Shown piece by piece: positions 24,537 to 25,986 of a stretch of DNA of 25,986 bases. The stretch comes from Bacteroidetes bacterium UBA6063 (GTDB taxonomy: Bacteria; Bacteroidota; Bacteroidia; NS11-12g; UBA9320): contig DIYD01000295.1 in the NCBI GenBank assembly GCA_002428905.1, positions 1-25,986 of the forward strand, written 5' to 3'. Below the pieces are notes generated by a model. That model ran no database searches. It was not told the DNA's origin and saw only the letters and a program-made list of their open reading frames with translations. The translations under genes were made by a program, and so were the position numbers. Every line of letters starts with the position of its first letter. Positions within the stretch are counted from its first letter, which is position 1.

Positions 24537-25490
24537 ATGAGCTATACCATAAGAGTCTTGATGCTAATACTACTGATAGACGGTCTCATTCCAACGGCAT
24601 ACGCCCAGGGAACATACAAATTCGAAAACGAAGCGTTGGATATCATCGCACAGAACAAAAAGGCAAAAACGTATGCGATTAAGATGATACGTTATTACTC
24701 GGGCTTTGTGGATTCTGTAAACAAAGGTACTTGCACCAAAAAAGAAATATACGGTGCAGATGGGAATCTTGTCGAAGAGATAGAATACCCCAATTCGAAT
24801 AAGGAGAAACAGACCAGGCGTTTTGTTTATGATGGAAACAACCTGATAGAAATTCATCGCACGCTTAAGAAGAGAAATGGGGCTTCACGCATAATATATA
24901 TTGGGTACGACTCTTTAGACCGCTTAAAATCCATGCACCAAAGATTTACAGCCAACAATTCTTCATCCGATACCGTGTTTTACTATTATGCTGCTGACGG
25001 ACGATATGATTATAAAACCTGGGGCAGGGACGACAACCACAAGATGTTTATTCGATATAATGCCTGTGGTAAAATAGAGTATGTTGAGTCGTTTCCATTG
25101 GATCACACTACGATCAAACTAGACAGTAATAATTGCGTTTGCTATGTCGAACTATATTCAGGTGAACATCCGAATAAAAATGACATCAGTTTTCATAGAA
25201 GAACCTGTACAGAGCAATGTAAGACCTTGACGTATTACACACAATACGCCTACCATAATGATTGGATGATTTCAACCGACACCAATCAGTACAACACCGA
25301 TTTCTTATTGGCTCGTAACACGTACGCATTCTGCCGGGCCAAGACCAAGAAAAAATGTTTACGGAAATTTCGTGTTGCCCGGATCACGGAATATGAATAT
25401 GACTCCAACGGGTTATTGTTATTTGCAAGAGAATACGATCGAAACAATAAACTCACAACCACTCACTATCGGGAATATGAGTATCGCTAA
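24537..25490 (+). CDS. Exported cysteine-rich protein with YD-repeat-like segments
   Basis: This 317-residue protein has a signal peptide (MSYTIRVLMLILLIDGLIPTAYAQ). The mature part contains repeated Y-x-x-(D/N)-G-N-L/Y-D-x-L-type units (IYGADGNLVEEIEYP; FVYDGNNLIEIHRT; YDSLDRLKSM; YEYDSNGLLLFAREYD), reminiscent of YD/RHS or MORN-like beta strands, and eight cysteines, which could form disulfides outside the cytoplasm. No T9SS sorting domain is present, so it is probably periplasmic or released by another route. It is not a full RHS protein (no core toxin cage). Its role is unknown. It begins a + strand stretch that also holds the next membrane gene. Confidence 0.75.
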   Translation: MSYTIRVLMLILLIDGLIPTAYAQGTYKFENEALDIIAQNKKAKTYAIKMIRYYSGFVDSVNKGTCTKKEIYGADGNLVEEIEYPNSNKEKQTRRFVYDGNNLIEIHRTLKKRNGASRIIYIGYDSLDRLKSMHQRFTANNSSSDTVFYYYAADGRYDYKTWGRDDNHKMFIRYNACGKIEYVESFPLDHTTIKLDSNNCVCYVELYSGEHPNKNDISFHRRTCTEQCKTLTYYTQYAYHNDWMISTDTNQYNTDFLLARNTYAFCRAKTKKKCLRKFRVARITEYEYDSNGLLLFAREYDRNNKLTTTHYREYEYR

Positions 25491-25568
25491 TAGGCCAAGT
25501 ATTGCTTATTGATTAAATGCTTTTACGGTTTACGACTACCTTCTTATGCCTACATGTTCGTCACTTTG

Positions 25569-25576
25569 TATCTTTG
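25569..25576 (+). promoter_or_regulatory. Exact -7-like box upstream of the last gene
   Basis: TATCTTTG matches the Bacteroidota -7 pattern TAnnTTTG exactly and lies 86 bases before the ATG of the final gene. No clear TTG lies at the expected distance upstream, so the call is tentative. The rest of 25491-25662 shows nothing. Confidence 0.33.
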
Positions 25577-25662
25577 GTCTCGTGATGCTCATGAATAAAT
25601 CTTTACACGATGGAATCATAAGCTGACGTATCATTTATCACGTTGTATTATTCTATTGTAAG

Positions 25663-25986
25663 ATGACCGCTCTCCTCATATTCGTCTTGATAATTATTGG
25701 GGTAAACCTTATACCGGAGTTTTTCCATCTGCGCTCGCCAAAAGTGGAGAAACGCATCCGCTTACTTTTGATTCTAAGCACTATACTTTTCATGACTGTA
25801 ACGCTTTTCTTGTGGAGTGGTTATAGACTAAAGGGGGCGTATTCGAATGCGATTATTGGTTTCGGATTTATTGCTATAACGATGGCTTATTTTGCCCTTG
25901 TAAAAAACACCAAACAGAAAACCGGCTCTATTGTGATTCTCACACCCTTGATTATTCTAAGTCTCTTCGTATCCTTATTTTCACGG
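25663..25986 (+). CDS. Integral membrane protein, 3'-truncated by the window
   Basis: An open frame runs from the ATG at 25663 to the last base (108 codons, no stop). It begins MTALLIFVLIIIGVNLIPEF and shows about four hydrophobic helices (near 2-20, 33-52, 57-78 and 88-106), the loops between helices 1-2 and 3-4 being basic. This fits a small multi-helix membrane protein, but no family is recognised. An exact TAnnTTTG box lies upstream. No partner gene can be seen because the window ends. Confidence 0.65.
   Translation, partial: MTALLIFVLIIIGVNLIPEFFHLRSPKVEKRIRLLLILSTILFMTVTLFLWSGYRLKGAYSNAIIGFGFIAITMAYFALVKNTKQKTGSIVILTPLIILSLFVSLFSR

Noticed and set aside
1..25986. Search for tRNA, CRISPR repeats, transposases, integrases and restriction or toxin-antitoxin genes.
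   Set aside because: None was seen; gene content is ordinary chromosomal with accessory envelope genes.

Overview
The window looks like a chromosomal segment of a free-living Bacteroidota bacterium, most likely of the Flavobacteriales/Cytophagales type. Two secreted proteins end in type A sorting domains of the type IX secretion system (T9SS), a system confined to that phylum. Shine-Dalgarno sequences are mostly absent, promoter-like boxes fit the Bacteroidota -7 pattern TAnnTTTG, and there are many small lipoproteins and outer-membrane barrels. I see no tRNA, rRNA, CRISPR array, insertion sequence or phage gene.

Layout. (1) 1-3256: the 3' end of a NarL-type sensor kinase and its response regulator lie on the + strand, separated by two translationally coupled minus-strand genes for exported, barrel-like proteins. 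A near-perfect 20-bp palindrome sits in the divergent promoter region. (2) 3418-6827: peroxide defence, katG and a divergent oxyR; OxyR carries its redox cysteines at exactly 199 and 208. (3) 6829-9321: a probable gene remnant, then a tight four-gene minus-strand operon (b-type-like membrane protein, DUF3817, membrane-anchored rhodanese, small ferredoxin-fold-like protein), preceded by an AraC regulator. (4) 9774-13431: a T9SS-exported protein with a PKD domain, an ECF sigma factor, and a protein joining a short cytoplasmic segment and one membrane helix to a predicted outer-membrane barrel; they look like one transcription unit. (5) 13461-19475: a lipoprotein, a cytosolic leucine-rich-repeat protein, another lipoprotein, a CPA2 cation/proton antiporter, a VOC (glyoxalase-fold) lipoprotein with an AraC regulator upstream, and a GNAT acetyltransferase. 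(6) 19621-22074: a two-gene unit of exported proteins, an ARPP-1/DUF6569 protein and a PD40 propeller fused to a von Willebrand A domain. (7) 22171-25986: a large T9SS cargo with an SdrD-B-like domain, a cysteine-rich exported YD-repeat-like protein, and the start of a membrane protein cut by the window edge.

The least described units are the cargo/sigma/barrel unit, the exported ARPP-1 plus PD40-vWA pair, and the four-gene rhodanese operon. Family assignments come from motif recognition in the translations. Promoter and operator calls are by eye and unproven.
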